From assembly GCF_002865645.1 (NCBI RefSeq), contig NW_020194589.1:1596812-1660811 (forward strand): 64,000 nucleotides of DNA, written 5' to 3'. Under the pieces are notes generated by a model that did not search any database, was not told the DNA's origin, and was given only the letters and a program-made list of their open reading frames with translations. A program made the translations under genes and the position numbers. The DNA comes from Hyaloscypha bicolor E. Its lineage: Eukaryota > Ascomycota > Leotiomycetes > Helotiales > Hyaloscyphaceae. This document shows, piece by piece, positions 12,901-24,800 of the stretch (its first letter is position 1; each line of letters starts with the position of its first letter).

Positions 12901-14095
12901 AAGAAGCCTGATTTGCTTTATTTTCTTCTAGTTCCTAATTACTTCTAGTAATATATTACTATAGACTTTAAAAGCTATCTAGAAAGCAAATCGGGCTATA
13001 ATATAATTATTATATTCGTAAATCGCTTATTCAAATACCCAATTATAATTCCTATACAAGATACGATTATAGCCAAGTAGCTAGTATCTCTGTTTTTACT
13101 TTATATAATATACTAAATAAGTATTCCAGAAATAATTATATTAGATCGGGGACCCTAATTTATATCCGATTTTTGGAGCGAATTCTATACGAGAATTAGT
13201 ATAAAGCTTAAGCTCTCTATAGCTAATTACCCCCAAATAAATAAATAAATAGAGATTATTAATTAGTACTTTAATTAGAGATTATACCCGTATATTAACT
13301 ACTACCAGAATAACTAGGATAAATAGATTACTATAATTAATTATTAATAAGCCTCTCTTTAGTATAAAACTATTAGCTAGTTCTTATTTATAACTAAAAA
13401 GAGCTATAAGCCTTATATCTCTCTGGACTGGAACTCTCCTATTAAAGCTAACTTACCTAAAGAGAAGCTAAATAGAAATAAAGCTAAAGTATTAATAAAT
13501 CGATTATATAAATTATAATAACTTATCTAAGGCCATATAAAGTAAGTATAGGAATAATATACGGTATAAGCTAATAAATACCACTGTCCGATTAATTTCA
13601 AAATAGGAAATAAAATATAAATTACTATAAAGTACTAGAAATCCGATTATTTGAGTTAGAAGCTAGAAAACTAAATAGAGGACCTATTTAAGATTCTAGA
13701 ATAGTATAACTACTCGTTCCTTCTAAAACTGCCGGAAACTATAAAGATATACCTAATTTTCTATATAGAGAAGCTATAAAAAGACTCCCAGAATCCTCTA
13801 CCAGGTTAAGCAAACCCGGAACCATTCCTATTAATACTAGAGGATAGCAAATAAGAATATAGTATTAAACGGGTTATTATAGTTAAGCTAGTAAGAAATA
13901 GGCTAAAGTATAGAATCTAGTAAGTTAGTTAGGATAAAGATCTAGTATAGTATCTAGCTTTAGTACTAAGTAATAGCCCCCTGGTTTTATAGAGTTTCTA
14001 TAATAATAATATTAATATACTAGGATCTCTATAAAACCTGTAATACTAGCTAGACTATATAAAAAACAATATTTATCTAGAATTATACAGAAATA
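9956..14095 (+). pseudogene. pol remnant of element 1: PR-RT-RH-IN-chromodomain
   Basis: Domains are recognised in order through frequent stops. Protease at about 10080-10115: LINTRAN, where family members have an L-I-D-S/T-G-A core. Reverse transcriptase at about 10930-11700, with the catalytic box at 11439-11463 reading YLNNILIYL instead of YxDD. RNase H begins at about 11875 with VEIDIF. Integrase catalytic core at about 12960-13260: IDFKSYL, then ILDRGP, then IEIINQ. Chromodomain at about 13850-13975: EYSIKRVI, then RLKYRI. Both catalytic Asp codons of the RT box are changed to Asn (GAT to AAT), so the enzyme would be dead even without the stops. Almost all stops sit where Gln or Trp is expected. 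Confidence 0.8.
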
Positions 14096-14122
14096 ATAAT
14101 AAATCCTCCTAAATTATATAGT

Positions 14123-14138
14123 AAAGGCACTGGCCTTT
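14123..14138 (+). other. Conserved short hairpin after pol, element 1
   Basis: AAAGGC-ACTG-GCCTTT forms a perfect 6-bp stem with a 4-nt loop, just before the element 2 insertion. The same hairpin with one loop change occurs after pol of element 4 at 44101-44116. Its survival in two heavily mutated elements is the reason for listing it. The function is unknown. Confidence 0.5.
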
Positions 14139-14148
14139 TATATATAAT

Positions 14149-14451
14149 TATAAGGCATGTAATAGTAGGGTAATATATAAGTAGTTAAGGTAAGTAAGCT
14201 ATAAAGTAATACTTGCAAGTATAACTAATTCCAAGAATTGATTTTAATAAAAGACTAATTAATACCTCTTCTAAAGCTAGGAGCATCTCCCTATATATTC
14301 TCTAGTACTTAGCCAGACATATAAAGCCCTTTACTTAATTAGGAAATCCTATATAATCTATATGATTCTAATTATAAGCTATACCTAAAATAGGAAACTA
14401 GATCTATAATATCTAATACCTGTCTATATACTATTATATATACCTATTATA
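14149..14451 (-). repeat. 3' LTR of element 2 (303 bp)
   Basis: Left copy in window orientation. Same length as the right copy and differing from it almost only by C-to-T and G-to-A changes (for example CTCTTCTAAAGCTAGGAGCA here against CCCTTCCAAAGCTAGGAGCG there), so this copy is the more heavily RIP-mutated. Confidence 0.9.
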
Positions 14452-15885
14452 TTAACCTTCCCTCTGGGCTCTTATCCCTAAAAGGCCTGGGAAAACTGCA
14501 AATAGCTTTATAAATATTCCTCTAAAACTTTCCTGGCTACTGGCTTTCCCTAAAGACTCCCTATAATTGCCCTATTATTATGCCAGGTAATAGAGTTAAG
14601 GATATAGTTTACTAACCCTTCCTAGCTAGTTTGCAAATTGCCTCTGGCAATTCTCTCTTATAAAAGTAGTATAAATATAGTATATACTATTAGATATAAA
14701 GCTTATCCGATCTTCTAATTAGTTCGTAAATCCTAACTTAGCCTCTATTTATAAATAAATTATTACTTTATAGGCCCAAGAGCTTGGAAAAGTTAATCCG
14801 ATCTTCTGGTTTATTTATAAATCCCTTCTTTGGAATTTTCTAGGTATTCCTGGTATAGAGCTAGTTCCGAATTTATAATTACTATTTGGGAAAAGGATAT
14901 TATAAAAAGGCCTTCCTTTTCCTACTAACTAACCTTCTTTTTCCTTAACTATAATACCGTACCTAGCTCCTTCTTATCCCTTGCCTTTCTTCTTTAAGCC
15001 TTCTTTAAGCTCCTTTAAGCTCCTTTAAGCCTTATTTAAGCTTTATTTAAGTCTCCTTCTAATTTCTTTTTCTATTTCTTTATTTATTAAGATAAATACT
15101 TCTCTTAGTACTTATTAGCCTATTACTATCCGTTTGGCTAATACTCCTATATCCTTAATTCGCTCTTACTATCTTTAATATTCCAAGAATATTACTAAGT
15201 TTCCCAATCTTACTTATATTAAGAGTAATAATTACTCGGTATATAATTACTACTACTTTAAGAATAAGAAATATAATCCTATAAGTTATAAATTCCTTCT
15301 TTTATTTCTTATTCTAATACTATCTAAGGTTCCTTAAATATATATAGTATAATTAAACTGCCTTCTTTAAGCTATTAATATATATAAGTATCTTTCCTAT
15401 TCTTTACCTAAAAGGGAAAAGGCTATTACTGCCCTTTTTCTATACTAAACTATATATATTTCTTATATTAAAGCTATTATTTAAGGCTAACGGATTTCTC
15501 TAATAATCCAAGAAATAGGTTAAGTAATTCTTACTAGCTTAGTATAAGTATAAAGTACTCTTAATAGTATAATTAATATTCTTTGGTATTAAGTAAGCTT
15601 ACTTCTTCCTTATTTCTTACTAATAGCTAATAGCTTTATAGGCCAATTTGCTACCTATTTCTCGAGAGAATCCTAATAAGAATAATAATAAGAATAGTAG
15701 AAAGTAGTTATAAGAATAAGGTATTTATAGGATATAGAAATTAGAGTTTTTAATAATTTTTATATAGTTTTTCCAAGAATAAATATATAGTTTTTTAATA
15801 GTTTCCTAATAAAAGTATTTATCTTTTATATCTTTGTTTAGCTAATAATATTATGATATTACTCTTTTCCAAGTATTCTTATAAT
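14452..15885. other. 3' non-coding region of element 2
   Basis: Lies between the chromodomain end of pol and the 3' LTR of element 2. No domain was recognised in either direction. A short tandem array of CTTTAAGCCTT-like units sits at about 14990-15060. The 1.4-kb length is large for a gypsy 3' region and could hide an additional decayed frame. Confidence 0.4.
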
Positions 15886-18800
15886 TCTTGAGCTATATTC
15901 TCCAGATTACTTAGTAGTTCCTATATATTATCTGCCGGTAAGTAGCCCTTCTAACGAATAAGATACTTCCTTCCTTTTCTGTCCTTTCTATAGGCTATAA
16001 TGGATTTTATCTCGAATTCCTCTTTGCCCTTAATCTCGACCGGCTCTGGTTCTACTATAGTACTAGCTTGCAAGTACTATAGTTCTAAGAAAGAAATATA
16101 GAAAATATTATAGATCTAATATAATAGTAGTAATTCCAAGTAATATATCTATCTATATATTCCTATAATTTCTAGAACTTTAAAGAAGCTGAGATATCTA
16201 TCTGCTAGCTTTATACTAGGTTATAGCTATTAAATATTCTTTATATAAAGTATAACTTTATTATATATTTTAAACTCCTTATTAATATATTTCTTATTAT
16301 AGTACTTTTTCTATATATTTACTACTTCTTACTATTATTTCTCTAGTATTTCCCGTTTTATTTAAATCCTTTATACTCTTTCCTATACTACTAGTACTCT
16401 TTTTTCTGGAATATTATTCTTAATATATAGTTTAATACTAGAATAGAATTTATATAAGATATAAAATAGGAATATTCCTATTATTAAATATATAGAGTTA
16501 TTATATATAAATTCTATAAGAGTAAGCTTTACTATCCAGTTATTCTACTAGTAGCTAGTATAGTACCTCAAGTATTATTCTAGAGTTTAGTTTAGATTCT
16601 TCGTTTATCTATTAGTTTATAGGTAAAATACTATACTTAGCTATTATTAAACCTTTAAATAGAAGTATAAACTTAACTAGAACTTGCTTATAAAGACAGA
16701 TCCTCTATTAGAGGTTATATTTGCAGGTATACCAAAATCTTTAATAATATAGTATATAAATAGCTTTACTAGCTTAGGAGCCGAGACCTCCTTAGTAGTC
16801 GGAATATATTATACTATTTTCGTATATCTATTAATAATAATAAGTATAGAATTATATACTTTATTATAAAACCTAGAAGGGGGCAGCCTTATAATAAAGT
16901 CTATAGTAATTTCTTGCTATAGCTTAGAGAAGAGAAGAAACGAACTAAATATACTATATAGCAGATATCTTTTTACCTTAGTCCGTTAATATATAGAACA
17001 AGTTCTAATATAGTCTTTTATATTCTTTCTTATACTTTACTAGAAGTACTTTCTCTAAAGGATCTCTAGTATCTTACTAGTACCAAAATACCTACCTATA
17101 GGATTATTATAGTTAGCTTATAGTAATTCTTCTTTAAGAGCCGGCTTATTTAATATATAGATAGTACCCTAATATCTTAATAACCTAGATATATCAAGTT
17201 CCTAAGTCTTAATAGCTCTAGTAAAGGTCTCTTTTAAGAACTATTCGTACTACTAGTATTATACTAATAGATCAAGCCTTTAGTACTATAATAGTAGTTC
17301 AAGTAATATTTCTCTGCTTTCCTTATATACTATTTCGGATCCAGCTACCTATATAGCTAGAATCCGTAGTATATACTATTTATAACTAGCTATACTAGTA
17401 ATAGGCTCAAGTAGTAGTATCTCCGGTACTATTCTATTACTAAAATAGACTTCCTCTTCGGAATTCCTTAGTATTTTACTAATTAAAAAGTACCTACTTT
17501 CTCTTTTCTAGGCCTTATATTATGGTATTATAGGAATAGTATAATATCCTATTACTGCTACCTATAGGGTTTTCTATTCTATATTCTATAGCTTATTATA
17601 AAGTATAGGTAATAAAGTATCTTTATCTATATCTGCTATAAAGTCTGGCCTCCTTAATAGCCTATTAGCAGGATTACTATATCCCGGCCAGTATTCTAAG
17701 ACGAAGTTAAAGGTAGCTAGCTCCTCTACCTATCTTATCTATTAACTATTTAGTTTTCTCTTAGTTATAAAGTATTTTAAGTTATTATAATCTATCTTAA
17801 TAATAATAATATACCGGATATATATTAGGTAATATTACTAAGTACGGAATACTAGAATAATAGCCAAAAGTTTAGAGTTATATATCTTATATTTGCTCTT
17901 AATTATAGTTATCTTTTTTAAATAGAAAGTAATAGGGTACTATCTGGCTTCTGCCCTCTTACTAAAGAGCTAGGAAATTATACCTATAACTATAAATCCT
18001 GAAGTATCCGTTTCTATATAAATCTTTAAGGCTAGATTAAAATAATAAAGGATTAGTACTATTATAAATGTAATTTATAGCTCCCTAAAAGCCTTATTTG
18101 CCTTATCTATCTAGCTAAACTAATATAGTAGTTTTCCGCTAGTTTTTAGTAAATTAGTTAATTCTTTTGCTACTCTGGAATATCTATAAATAAACCTCTA
18201 GTAAAAGTTAGTAAAACCCAGAAATACTTAGACTTCTCGGATATTATTTTTTAGGGCCGGCTATTCCCTAATAGCTATAACCCGGCTAGCCTCTATTTCT
18301 ATACTATCTGGGCTAATTATAAATCCCAGGAACTCTATCCTTTCTATATTAAACTTGCATTTTGCCAAGTTTATAAAGAGCTAGTATTACTATAACTATT
18401 CGAGTATATATTAGACCGCTATTATATACTATTCTGGGTTCTCTAAATAAATTAAAATATTATCTAGATAGACTATATAAATAATATCTATAAGGCCTAC
18501 TAGTATATAGTTAATATATGCCTAGAATATTACCGGAGTATTAGATAGTCTAAAGAATATAATATAGTACTTAAAATATCTATAGTATATTCGGAATACC
18601 GTTTTCTACTTATTACCCTCCTGTATTCGCAACTAATAGTAAGTATTCTTTAAGTCTAGCTTTATATATACCTTTATTCTATAAAGCCTGTCTATTATTT
18701 TACTAATAAGTAATAATAGTATTCGGTTCTTAATAGTAATTCTATTTAGACCCTAGTAGTTAATATATAGATATAGGCCGCCTTTTTTCTTTAAAATAAA

Positions 18801-20820
18801 TATAATTAGAATATTAGCTAGACTAGTAAAATAACGGATCTATTTCTTCTCTAAGCTAGTATTAAGATATTCCCGAAGGACTTTAAGCTCTCTTTCTAAT
18901 AAAGTATATATAGGACTATATAGTAGTTAGGATCCTGGTTCCAGATCTATATAATACTCTATTATATAATAGTCGGGCAGTATATCTATAGCCTCTATAG
19001 AAAATATTCGAAGAAGGTCCTAATATTTCCTGGGAAATATAGCTATTCCGTTTATAGTAATAGTAGTAATTCTTTAGCTATCTATTATAGAATAGGTAAT
19101 TAATAGAAAAATATATATCTTATATTTTACTACTTTAGTAAACTTCCTAGTATTTAGAACTTTAATCTTTTATAGTCGAATCTAATATCTCTATATTACC
19201 TTCCTAAAAAAAATCAGGAAGTTAACCTAGTAGAGCTATAGGAATTCAAGTATTATATTAATATAATTCAGATTAAAATCATATAATATAAAGTATATAT
19301 TAGCCTCCCTTTAGTTCCTTAGTATATCCTCGGTAGTAACCCCAAAAATATAATCTCTATATAAATAAATCCTCCTTTCCTCTAGTAAGGACAAGGGAGT
19401 TGCCCTTAATATTAATAGAATACCTATATCTAAGGCTAATCTCCTCTTTATATAATTAGCCTCTATACCCGAGTTAACTAATACTCTAACCCTTTGCCCA
19501 CTTTTCCTTATCTTAATAGTAACCTTAATTACTATTCTCGTTTTAGGGGCCTTATTCTTTATAATATAAACGAGTATAACTACTACGGGGCATACCCGTT
19601 TCCCGGCTTCTTTGGTTCTGGATACTTATATACCTTATAGCCAGACTTATTATAGTTATAGCAAGTCGGTTTTCCCTGATTTAAGCAGGTAGTAATATAA
19701 TAATCCTCTTTTTAGTAAATAAAGCAAGTTATATCCGGTCTTATAGATCCCGATATAGGTATTATATTAGACCCCGTTATTATACTTTTACTACTCCGGT
19801 TATACGAACCTTATAATAGGAATATACTTCTCTTCCGTTTCTCTTTATTATTCCTTCTCTTTTTTCTCTAATTTTCTTTCTTTTATTAACCCGTTAGCTT
19901 ATTATTATATTTCCGTTAAGTAAACTAGTTTAAGTTATTCTCGATTCTTATAGCCACAGAAATAAGCTTCTTCCTTTCTTATAAAGTATTTCCTTAGTAA
20001 TTAATCTTGTTCCGAATCTCTTGCCTTAAGCTACTAAATAAGTTATCCCGCTCTTATAATAAACCCGTATATCTCAAGTTATCTAATAGGCTATTTAAGT
20101 AGGATATAAAGCTTTGGATACTCTAACCTGGCTATTGTTTTATATTCTTAAACTTAATAAGGATATTATTACTACGGTTTTCCGGATCCAAAATAGAATT
20201 CTTTATAAACTTAATAAAGGTTTCCTAATCCGTAGTATTAATATTTACTAATTACTCCCTATATTTCCAGATATCCCTGGCTATATCCTTAAAGCAGGAA
20301 GCATAATATATAATCTTTACTATATCTGTGGCCTAGGTAATCCTGCCGTCTTTATACTATTTTAGCTCCGCCTAGTAAAAGAAGTCCTGGGCTTCCTTAA
20401 TACTCTTCCTCTTATAGGTTAGTAATTCTCGGGTTTTTAGAGCCCTATAAACCAAATATACTACTAGTAGTATAACAGATTCTATAATAGGTACCCGAAT
20501 ATCCTTAAGATAGTAAATCTGAGCTTCCAAATCCTCTAGATCCTCTCTCTATTATATCTCTGCTTCTAACTCAGTAATATAATAACAAGCCGCCGCTAGC
20601 TTCTCTATTATTATTATCCTACTAGCTAGTTCTGGGGGTATCTAAGTTCCACTCCCTTCTCCTAATTAGGCGGTAGCTAGAGTGGCTGACTAGGTACTTC
20701 CCTGGGTGCCTGACTGGGTCGCCCCAGTAATAGTAGAGGCGCTTCTTCTAGTTAATACTCCAGCTATTAGTAGTTTTGTCTGTCGACGGCTTAACTATCT
20801 CGCAACGAACTGCTCCCCGA
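15886..20820 (-). pseudogene. gag-pol remnant of element 2 with C-terminal chromodomain
   Basis: Read on the minus strand from right to left. Gag occupies about 20800-19600 and includes a decayed CCHC knuckle at about 19635-19685 (CYNYNKSGYKVYKYP). Protease is at about 19430-19490 (VNSGIEANYI, D-to-N at the catalytic Asp). In the reverse transcriptase the catalytic box is YLDNILIYLENPE at 18431-18480. RNase H follows. Integrase covers about 17.1-16.5 kb. A well-preserved chromodomain at about 16060-15900 reads EFEIKSIIAYRKDR, then KYLIR and KGYLPADNI. The chromodomain is the best-conserved segment. TAG/TAA stops occur throughout, so the element cannot make protein. Confidence 0.75.
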
Positions 20821-20838
20821 AGGTTAGATTAATTAGAA

Positions 20839-21141
20839 TATAAGATACGTAATAGCAGGGTAATATACAAGTAGTTAAGATAAGTAAGCTACGGAGTAAC
20901 GCTTGCAAGTATAACTAATTCCAAGAATTGATTCTAATAAGAGACTAATTAATACCCCTTCCAAAGCTAGGAGCGTCTCCCTATATATTCCCTAGTACTT
21001 AGCCAGGCATGCAAAGCCCTTTACTTAATTAGGAAATCCCATGCAATCCATATGATTCCGATCGCAAGCTATACCCAAAATAGGAAACTAGATCCACGAT
21101 ATCTGACACCTGTTCATACGCCATTACGTGTGCCCATTATA
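20839..21141 (-). repeat. 5' LTR of element 2 (303 bp)
   Basis: Right copy in window orientation, ending CCCATTATA and directly followed by target duplication ATAAT. Just inside it (20790-20838) is GCAACGAACTGCTCCCCGAA, related to the same position next to the 5' LTR of element 3 (GCAAACTGCTCCCTGCAGG). A shared leader/primer region is therefore likely. Confidence 0.9.
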
Positions 21142-21256
21142 ATAATATCTATATCCGAGATACTAGTTTCACTTTGGGAAGGAGTATAATATAAAGTTAG
21201 ATAGACTAATGGCTTTTATAAAGCTCGGGAACGAGCTTATTATAAAGAGAGGGTAA

Positions 21257-21825
21257 TATTATAATTCCCAGATATCCGGTATCTGAGATACCTGTAATGC
21301 ATATATTAACGAGCATCTAGCTGGATTTAGTAGCCTAATTAGGCTAGTGCTTATGTGGGATCGCACTCCCAAATTGGGACTAGTGCTTCCGTACATCTAG
21401 CGGAATACTAGATTCTATATATAGAGGCATGCGAGCTTGGGAAATGGGTATCGATTAGTTTATTACTGAGAACTAGTTCTTGGAATTAATTATATTTCCA
21501 CGCTTCACTCTATACTTTACCCTATATTCCACCCCTTTACCTTGACTACTTGCGTAGCACCCTGCTATATTGGGAGCCTCACAATACCTTACCAGATACC
21601 AGATGCCTTCTAGGTATATATAATACGGCCGCTTTACTAGGGAAATATACTTGGAATGTACTAGAGATATTTAGAAGGCTAGCCCCTTCGGGACTAGTAT
21701 ACTATAGGGTATATATACTTCCTTACAGCCTCCTGTATTCTAGTTTTCCCTTCCTTAGCTTTAAATTGTCTTCGTAAGAGACCTTTTACCTTGCTTTCCA
21801 AGCCCTGAATACTATACCTGTAATA
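21257..21825 (+). repeat. 3' LTR of element 1, split by a solo LTR
   Basis: Begins after a purine-rich tract (AAAGAGAGGG, polypurine tract) and matches the left LTR. The 36 bp before 21293 and the part from 21589 on join to a 273-bp LTR once the 291-bp insertion plus one 5-bp duplication are removed, exactly the left LTR's length. Confidence 0.9.
21293..21583 (+). mobile_element. Solo LTR of the element 3 family
   Basis: 291 bp starting TGTAATGCATATATTAA and ending GGGAGCCTCACA (intact TG...CA), flanked by duplication ATACC at 21288-21292 and 21584-21588. It is the reverse complement of the element 3 LTRs (46379-46672) with few differences and little RIP damage. A solo LTR normally arises by recombination between the two LTRs of a full element. 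Confidence 0.9.
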
Positions 21826-21830
21826 ATATT

Positions 21831-24800
21831 AATATTAGATATAATAGTAATAAAAGAAATATAATTAAATATAATAATAGAATTAAAAAATATATTTCCT
21901 TTATAATATATTCTAATCCGGAAATAATAAATAAGAACTAGATTAATAATTTATTTATTATAGAATTTAAATAAGATTTATATATTTAAAAAATATAAAT
22001 AATTTATTATTTAAATAATTAAAATACTTTATTTAATAATAGATTTATCTAAAATAACTTTATATAATTAGTTTTATTTATCTAATAATATTTAATAGCC
22101 TAAAACATATATTTAGAATCTATTATATTAAAGTATTACTAAATAAATTAAGTATTATTATATATATTATAATAAATTAAAATAAAATATAAGCCTATAA
22201 AATCGATTTTCAAATATTATTTAAAAATACTAAATTAATAAAGGAAATAATCCTATATATAATCTAATAATATAATTAATATATATAAAAATTACTAAAA
22301 ATATTTTATTTTCAATTTATTATTATATTATAACTATTTAAAAGTATTTAGTTATTTTTTATTTAAAATTAAATAATATTTTATATAGCTTAAATAACTT
22401 ATATCTTATATATATCTTAGTTTATTTATATAATAAAGAGCTTATTTAAAAGAGAAATCGAAATCGAATATAGGCTAAATATATATTAAATCTATTTAGG
22501 ATTATATAATATATTTATAGAAAAGGAAATAAAATAACCGGTTTATAAATAAAATAATTATATTTTTTTTAATATAATATTTTTCTTTAACTTTAATTAG
22601 TATTTAGAAAATACTAGCCTTTTTAATTATTAGTTTTAGCTAAGATACTTTTTTATAATATTATTTTAACTTTTAATTCCGGTTTAAATAAATAAGCTTA
22701 AAGATATTTTAATATTAAATCTTAATTCTTAATTTAAGCTATTACTATTACTACTATTAATTAGTATATAATAATACTTTTTAATTTATATTATTTAGTA
22801 ATAGTTTCAAAATTAGATTTATTTATATATTAATTAAATAGTTTAATAAAATTATTCTTATTAAAGAAAGTTATTTATAAGAAAATAATTAGATATTATA
22901 TAATTAATTTTAATTTACTTTAACCTGAAACTTATTTCTAATTATAAATCTTTTTCTAATTCTAATATCTTTTCTTTATTTATTTTTAGCCTTTTTATCT
23001 AATTAAATTTTAGCTAATTCAAACGAATTTAAAAGCTATTTAAATAGTTTAATTTAGGTATTAGTTCTAATTCCGGCCATATTACTAATTCTATACTATA
23101 TTATATAGTTCCTATTAAAATTTAGTTATTATTTTGATTTTATCTAGAAATAGTATTTAATTTCTTTATAAATAATAACTTTTATAATTAGTATTTTTAT
23201 TTCTATTTAAAAACAAAGTTCTTTATATCTAGAAATAGTATTAAACTTCCTATAAATCCCTTTTAGTCTTTTATAAACTAGTCTATAATATCTCGTTTGC
23301 CTTTTTTTATATAGAAATTCATATACTAATTTTCTTTTCTTTCTAAAATATCCTAAAATATTCTTATATTCAAACTAATAATAATTTAATTAATTTTCTT
23401 TTACTATTTTTAATAAAAATACTTATAAATAAAATAATTTCACTTTTCTATAAACTACTTCTAATCTCTTATAATTAGTATTTTAATTATATTTAGAAAT
23501 AATATTCTTTATAAATAGCTTCTTAATAATTCTAGGAATTTATATATTTCTAGAAATAGTAAAACTTTTAAGAAAAAGGCTTTTAAGAATATAATAGACT
23601 TTAGAATTAAAGATCCTAAAAGCCTATAAGCTTATAGAACTATTTTAGCTTCCGGGAAAAAATATTCTAAAAATAATTTAGTTCTTAAAATATTTTAGTA
23701 TTCCTATATAATATTACTATTTCTTATATTTATTACTATATATTTTAATTTTCTTTATTTATCTAAACTTTAATTATTTAATTTATAATTACCTAGCCTT
23801 AATTAGAAATACTAGATCTCTATTTTTATTATATATTTAATATCTAATATTAATATTTCTAATCTTTTATAATATTTTCTAATATTATATCTAGATCTTT
23901 ATAAAGGTTTTATATTTCTTTTAGATAAGCTAGTTAGAGAATTCTATAATAAAATCATAATAAATAAAATATATTATAAAAGAAAGAAATTAGTTTTATT
24001 TCTTATAGTAATTCTATATTTAGAATTCTATAATTTTAATTATTTAATAGCTTATACTAGAGCTAGCAGGCTAAATATTAGATGCTTTTCCTTTTTCTTA
24101 TTTTTCTGAACTAAAATTTTATTTTTTATTTTTTAGAAAATACTTTTTAATATTTTCTAGTATTATATTCTTTAAAAAAAAATAGTTTACTAAAAATAAA
24201 GTATTAGTATTTATATATTAAAGCAAATTATTACTCTATTTATTATCTTTATTATAAATAATAGCTATAATATATAAATCTTAGATTTATATATAATATA
24301 TTAATTATATTTATAAATAATTAAAGTTATATTAATATTATTAAATTCTTTTATTTTATAAGCTTTTATAATTAAAGAATCTATTTTCCTATTTATTTTC
24401 TTATTTTTTTATTTTATTTTTCTCTTATTACTTTATTTAATATTTATAATATCTATTAATACTAAATAGTAATTTATTTAGAATAGTTTTAATATATTTC
24501 GAATATTAAATCAAAAGTATTTAAAAGTTATTTATTATTTAGATCTTCTATTTAAATAGCTATTTTTAAGAACTTTTATATAATAGCTAATAGAAATATA
24601 AAAACTAATTTTAAGCCTATAGTTATATAATAAAAGACTTGAATTAATTTCCTCTAAACTAAAGTAATAAAGAGCTATATTTAAATTCTTAATTTTCTAA
24701 AATCTTAGCTAAAAGAAAAAGCCTTAATCGGGTAATAGAGGGCCTAAATTAGCTCTTTTAAATCCAAGTAATAGGAAGTCAGATTTAGACTTCTTTAAAT

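Larger units (their letters stand above)
14149..21141 (-). mobile_element. Ty3/gypsy chromodomain element 2, nested in element 1
   Basis: Two 303-bp LTRs (14149-14451 and 20839-21141) flank the element, and both sides carry the 5-bp duplication ATAAT (14144-14148 and 21142-21146). Coding runs on the minus strand, so the right LTR is the 5' LTR. Total length is 6.99 kb. The LTRs begin TATAAG and, in both copies, end ATTATA, again fitting RIP-converted TG...CA. The right 500 bp (20.6-21.1 kb) is visibly less AT-rich than the rest. The insertion lies in the 3' end of element 1, so element 2 is the younger. LTR sequence resembles the LTR family of element 3 (shared blocks CAAGTAGTTAAG and TAATTCCAAGAA). 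Confidence 0.9.
7835..21825 (+). mobile_element. Ty3/gypsy chromovirus, element 1 (with nested insertions)
   Basis: The element is bounded by two 273-bp LTRs (the right one after removing an insertion) and a perfect 5-bp target duplication ATATT at 7830-7834 and 21826-21830. The LTR ends read TATTATA...GTAATA, which fits TG...CA termini converted by RIP. The internal order gag (zinc knuckle), protease, reverse transcriptase, RNase H, integrase, chromodomain is that of chromoviruses, a Ty3/gypsy group whose chromodomain directs insertion to heterochromatin. All coding parts are full of TAG/TAA stops. Element 2 (14149-21141) is inserted between the chromodomain and the polypurine tract, and a solo LTR sits inside the right LTR. 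Without insertions the element would be about 6.7 kb, a normal gypsy length. It is inactive. Confidence 0.9.
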
